From assembly GCA_029721435.1 (NCBI GenBank), contig CM056583.1, forward strand, positions 79,054,620 to 79,118,619: a stretch of DNA of 64,000 nt, read 5' to 3'. Source of the stretch: Gymnothorax reevesii. Its lineage: Eukaryota; Chordata; Actinopteri; Anguilliformes; Muraenidae. Of the stretch, positions 59,575 through 64,000 are shown one piece after another (within the stretch, counting starts at the first letter, position 1; the number at the start of each line of letters is the position of its first letter). Below the pieces are notes generated by a model that did no database searches, was not told where the DNA came from, and saw only the letters and a program-made list of their open reading frames with translations. A program made the position numbers and the translations under genes.

Positions 59575-59988
59575 ATGGATGATTTCTTGGCATCACCAAC
59601 CGTAGGGGTTTTGAAGTCTTTTAAAAAGACAGAACTGCTAGAAATTTGCAGACATTTAGAGCTGACAGAGGTGAAACCAGCCATGCGAAAAGCAAGACTG
59701 GCTAGAGAGATAGTTGAATATTACATTGATAAAAATGTGTTTGCACCAGGAGATCTGGAACAGTTTCCAGTAGAAAATCCAAATATAGAAATGGAACTTA
59801 AATTAAAACTGCTAGAGATTGAAAGGGAGGAAAGAGAAAAACAAAGAGAATTTGAGAGGGAGGAAAAGAGAAAGAAAGAGAGGAAAGAGAAAAAGAAAGG
59901 GAGGAAAGAGAGAAAGAAAGAGAATTTGAGAGAGAGAAAGAGGAAAGAGCAGAAAGAGAGAGACAGAGACAGAGAGATTTTGAATTAG
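59575..59988 (+). CDS. gag: Gag N-terminal segment, first frame
   Basis: The first ATG in this frame is 59575 (MDDFLASPTVGVLKSF), 93 bases after the primer-binding site. The first 60 residues form a compact globular region (LKSFKKTELLEICRHLEL and on), in the style of the N-terminal domain of Gmr1-type Gag. From about residue 75 the sequence is a highly charged Glu/Lys/Arg run, a likely coiled coil, encoded by a purine tract of gagagaaag repeats (59818-59980). The frame ends at 59988. The main gag-pol frame is already open through the same tract, so a slip in the repeat has probably split one gene. A programmed shift is less likely in such a sequence. Confidence 0.7.
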   Translation: MDDFLASPTVGVLKSFKKTELLEICRHLELTEVKPAMRKARLAREIVEYYIDKNVFAPGDLEQFPVENPNIEMELKLKLLEIEREEREKQREFEREEKRKKERKEKKKGRKERKKENLRERKRKEQKERDRDREILN

Positions 59989-60017
59989 AGAAATTCGATA
60001 GAGAAGAAAGACTCCAA

Positions 60018-63000
60018 ATGGAGCAACTAAAAATAAAAATAGCAACAGAAAATAAATTTCGGGCTAGCCAGGAGGTAAAACTGGTGCCTCCATTTTCAGA
60101 AAAGGATGTTGGCAACTATTTCCAGTGTTTTGAAAAGGTAGCAAAGAGTTGCCAGTGGCCAAAGGAACACTGGCCTCTGATGTTGCAAACTGTCCTCAAG
60201 GGTAAAGCCCAACAAACCTATTCAGCTTTGTCTGCAGATGATTCCTCTGATTATGAGGTTGTCAAAAAGGTTATTTTGAGAGCTTATGAGTTGGTTCCAG
60301 AGGCTTACCGACAGAAATTCAGAGGTCTGAAGAAATCTGAAAATCAGACTTATGTTGAATTTGCTAATGAAAAGCAGGTTTGCTTTGAGCGCTGGTGTAC
60401 TTCTATGGAGGTCAAGGATGATTTCAACTCACTGAAAGAGATGGTGTTAGTTGAAGAATTCAAGAACTGTGTTAAAGATGATGTTAAGACCTACCTTAAT
60501 GAGAAGCAAGCACTGAATTTGCAATCAGCTGCCAAATTTGCAGATGAATATGTTCTCACACATAAGTCCAAATTTCAGTCTAGCAGTAACAATAGATGGT
60601 CCCAATTTCAGAAAAAGGGTTATGGTGATACCCAAGATTCCTCACCCAAAGACAAAGACAAATCTGGTGATGGTGCTCAAAAATCCAGTAACAGGTCTGA
60701 TCAAAGTGTGAAAGCTGACAGTGACAAAAGTGGTCTAGTTAGCAGTTATTGCAAGAAATCTGGTCATGTTACAACTAACTGTTGGTTCCTTAAAGCTAAG
60801 AAAGAAAAAGAAAAGGATACCAAACCAAATGCCTTTGTGAAAACAAGGTTAGAAACCCCTGTAGTAGATAACCAATCTGCTAAATTGCCTGCTTCTTGTG
60901 GGGCTAAAAAGCCTGATACAGCTGACTTTGTGAGGGAGGAATTTCTTCCATTTGTGTCAGAGGGATTTGTGGCTCTGAATGAGCATACTACTCCTGTCCC
61001 CATATATATCCTAAGGGATACCGGAGCTTCTCAGTCACTTTTGTTGATGGACTCCTTGGAGTTACGTGATGAGACCGCTTCAGGGGATTTCATACTTGTA
61101 CAAGGTATTGAAGGGAGGACTGTATCTGTACCCCTGCGCTCTATATTCTTGAAGTCAGATTTAGTTACAGGACAGGTAAAGGTGGGACTTATGTCAAGTC
61201 TACCTATAAAGGGTATTTCTCTGTTGCTAGGCAATGACCTGGCTGGGGGCAAAGTAGTTCCCCCTGTACATCTTACTTCACAGCCGAGCACTGAAAATGG
61301 GGATGAGGACCCATCTCTGTATCCTTCTTGCGCAGTGACTCGTGCTATGGCCAAGAAGGCTAAAGAAGATGATGTTGTGGTGCCGTCCAGTACATTGAAT
61401 AGTCAGGACTCAGGTGGTTCGCCTCATGACTCTGATTGGCCTACTATGGTTTCTCCGTTTGAGGACTTATCAGATACTTTTATCAGTTCTCTATTCAGCC
61501 AGCCGGATGGGTCTGGTGATTCTGATGTGTCTGGAGACTTGTCTCTGTCCAGAAAGCGGTTGATTGAGGAGCAAACTAATGATCCTGAAATTTTTGTACT
61601 AAAGAGGAGAGCCCTTCCTGAAAAAGAAATAGATGCAGTTCCAGTTGGGTATTATCTCAAGGATGGTGTGTTGATGCGGAAGTGGCGCCCTCCTGATATC
61701 CCTGCCAATGCAGATTGGGCAGTGGTCAGGCAAATTGTTGTTCCGAAGGTCTATAGGAATGAGATCTTAACAATGGCTCATAGTTTACCTTTAGGAGGTC
61801 ATCTTGGTGTTAACAAGACTGTTGATAAGATCATGAAACACTTCTTTTGGCCTGGGCTTCAGAAAGATGTTTCCTACTTTTGCAAAACCTGTCACACTTC
61901 TCAGGTAGTTGGAAAACACCAGTTAGACCCACCTGTAGCTCCATTGCAGCCTATCCCAGCATTTGGGGAGCCATTCTCTAGGGTCATTGTTGATTGCGTT
62001 GGTCCATTACCCAAGACTAGATCTGGAAATCAGTACTTGTTGACAATCATGTGTGCATCTACCAGATTCCCCGAAGCCATACCTCTACGTAACATCAAGG
62101 CAACTGCAATCTCGAAGGCTTTGATAAAGTTCTTCACGTTGTTTGGCCTTCCCAGGGAAATTCAGTCAGACCAGGGTAGCAATTTCACTTCAGGATTGTT
62201 TCAGCAGGTTGTGTATGAACTAGGTGCAAAGCAGATTCTTTCTAGTGCCTATCATCCAGAAAGTCAGGGTGCCTTAGAGCGGTTTCATTCCACTCTCAAG
62301 ACAATGATGAGGACTTATTGTTATGACCATGAGAAAGACTGGGATGAAGGGGTTCATTTGCTGTTGTTTGCAGCTCGAGAAGCAGTGCAGGAGTCTACTG
62401 GATTCAGTCCATTTGAGCTAGTGTTTGGTCATGAAGTGAGAGGACCTTTGCTATTATTGAGTGAACAATGGCAAGAGAAAGAACCGCATATCAGTCTGTT
62501 AGACTATGTTAGCAAGTTCAAGGAAAGATTGCGTGCAGCTTGTGACCTTGCCAAAGAGAACTTGAAATCAAGTCAGGGAAAAATGAAAACTTGGTATGAT
62601 CATAAGGCTAGAAGCCGTGAGTTTAAACCAGGAGAAAAGGTCCTTGTGTTGTTTCCCTTGCAGTCCAATCCATTGCAGGCTAGATTTCATGGTCCTTATG
62701 AAATTCTGATAAAACTCAATGATCTCAATTACATTGTGAAGACTCCAGATAGGAGAAAACCAAAACAATTGTGTCATATTAACATGCTAAAGCCTTATCA
62801 TGACAGAAATGCTAGGGTTACAGCTGTCACTTCAGATTCTCCAATGGTCGAAACGTGTGAAGATGAGGGGGAGTTTCAAGATGATGAACCAAGAATTAAA
62901 GCTGAAGTTCTTTCATGTAAATTGTCAAACACTGAAGTGTTGCAAAATCTTGATGTAAAACTCCAGCACTTAGAACCCTCACAGAGAGATCAGTTTGAAA

Positions 63001-63701
63001 GGTTGATCAAGAAATATGAGGATTTGTTTCCTGATGTTCCAAAGAGAGTTACTATAGCCTCTCATGATGTAGATGTTGGTGATGCCAAACCAATAAAACA
63101 GCATCCATACCGGATGAATCCTGAAAAGAGAAAGATTGCTGAGAAAGAGGTTGAGTACATGTTAAAACATGATATTATCAGACCCTCCAACTCCGATTGG
63201 AGTTCACCCTGTGTGCTAGTTCCAAAACCTGATGGAAGTACTAGATTCTGTACAGATTATCGCAAAGTCAATGTTGTAACTAGAACTGATGTGTTTCCAA
63301 TACCTAGGATTGATGATTGTATTGATAGTGTAGGGCAAGCAAAGTTTCTGACCAAGATTGACTTATTGAAGGGTTGTTGGTGTGTGCCTTTAACTGAGAG
63401 GGCCAAGAGCATCTCTGCTTTTGCCACACCATCTGGATTGTACCAGTATGAAGTCCTACCCTTTGGCATGAAAAATGCCCCAGCCACGTTCCAAAGGATG
63501 ATACAGTCTACAATCGCCGGATTGCCACACACGGGTGCGTACATCGATGACCTGATCACATGGAGTGACTCCTGGGAAGAACATCTAAAAGATGTAGAGA
63601 CGTTGTTCCAGCGCCTGACCCAGGCTAACCTGACTGTTAACCTGAGCAAGAGTGACTTTGGTTGTGCTACTGTCACCTATCTTGGCTACGTCATAGGCTA
63701 G
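60018..63701 (+). pseudogene. gag-pol: Gag-Pol polyprotein of a Gmr1-like Gypsy element, stopped in RT
   Basis: A 1,227-codon frame. Order of domains: a SCAN-like Gag capsid region (about residues 25-185), then one C-x4-H-x4-C knuckle (60750-60782) whose first Cys is replaced by Ser at 60741. A retroviral-type protease with the DTGA motif follows (61017-61028). Integrase comes next, with an H-x6-H...C-x2-C finger (61779-61892), a D-x58-D-x35-E core (61992, 62169, 62277) and a GPY module (HGPYEI). Reverse transcriptase is last, with LTKID (Asp at 63360) and YIDD (63540-63551). Integrase lying before reverse transcriptase is the order of the Gmr1 group, unlike ordinary Gypsy. A TAG at 63699 cuts the frame inside RT. 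The frame really opens upstream of the ATG at 60018, in the purine tract. The start given is simply the first ATG. Confidence 0.9.
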
Positions 63702-64000
63702 GGTAAGGTGGCACCCATAAATGCTAAAGTCCAAGCCATCATGGACTTTCCAGTTCCTGACAACAAAAAAGCTTTGCGCCGCTTCCTTGGAATGATCGGG
63801 TACTACCGCAAGTTCTGCAAGAACTTTGCTGAGATTGCTCTCAGTCTAACTAACCAACTGAAGAAAGGCGTAAAGTTCACCTGGGATGATGCATGCCAGA
63901 GAGCCTTCGATCACCTGAAGTCTCTGCTGTGTCACTTCCCCGTGCTCAAATCTCCTGACTTCAACAAACCGTTCTCCATCGCGGTCGATGCTAGTGACCA
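63702..64000 (+). pseudogene. RT C-terminal part and start of RNase H, same frame past the stop
   Basis: The frame continues without further stops to the window edge. It shows the RT connection block (RRFLGMIGYYRKFCKNFAEI, near 63778), then FTWDDACQRAFDHLK, and the first catalytic-Asp region of RNase H (FSIAVDASD) in the last bases. RNase H and the 3' LTR are outside the window. Only one stop in almost 4 kb suggests a young copy. Confidence 0.85.

Noticed and set aside
59798..60115. Minus-strand Ser/Leu/Phe-rich ORFs opposite gag
   Set aside because: They are the complement of the gag purine tract, low-complexity and without support.

Overview
The window looks like ray-finned fish (teleost) nuclear DNA. 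It is AT-rich and intron-like, and its mobile elements are the mix typical of fish: a Tc1-like transposon, hAT and Harbinger MITEs, L2/Rex-type and CR1-type LINE remnants, a solo LTR, and a Ty3/Gypsy element with Gmr1-like gene order. I found no intact cellular protein-coding gene and no recognisable tRNA, rRNA or snRNA gene. All calls are by eye; no alignment or database search was run.

Region 1 (1-43657) is a macrosatellite: head-to-tail copies of a unit of about 1,785 bp. I count 22 complete units, one interrupted by a 1.2 kb insertion, and a last truncated unit at the right edge. The array runs off the left edge of the window. Units share private variants in a higher-order pattern. A four-unit block of about 7.14 kb (units 3-6) is repeated as units 7-10. 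A partly deleted copy follows as units 11-12, and a separate three-unit block of about 5.35 kb (16-18) is repeated as 19-21. Units 22-24 at the right edge are increasingly diverged. Each unit carries short ORFs on both strands, splice-like signals, and on the minus strand a zinc-finger-like exon fragment with a diverged relative about 4 kb outside the array.

Region 2 (about 40923-42143) is an insertion inside unit 23. It holds seven subrepeats of about 140-146 bp rich in nuclear-receptor half-sites, bounded by a 10-bp inverted repeat.

Region 3 (43658-50880) is a graveyard of elements. It contains a LINE reverse-transcriptase C-terminal fragment, split from its tail by a 1.22 kb solo LTR with a 4-bp target duplication. 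It also holds a long foldback hairpin, a TA-flanked MITE, a hAT MITE with a perfect 8-bp target duplication, and an L2/Rex-type LINE 3' end.

Region 4 (50880-56620) is mostly single-copy sequence without genes. It contains microsatellites, stretches that look like conserved non-coding (enhancer) DNA with PBX/MEIS/HOX-type motifs, and a 35-codon THAP-domain fragment.

Region 5 (56623-64000) is a nest of transposons. A Harbinger MITE is followed by a dead Tc1-like element. The right terminal repeat of the Tc1 copy was hit twice: once by a 0.35 kb MITE-like repeat and once by a Gypsy element whose 5' LTR begins at 58981. That element has an unusual primer-binding site and the order gag - protease - integrase - reverse transcriptase, with one frameshift in gag and one stop in the reverse transcriptase. 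It runs off the right edge at the start of RNase H.
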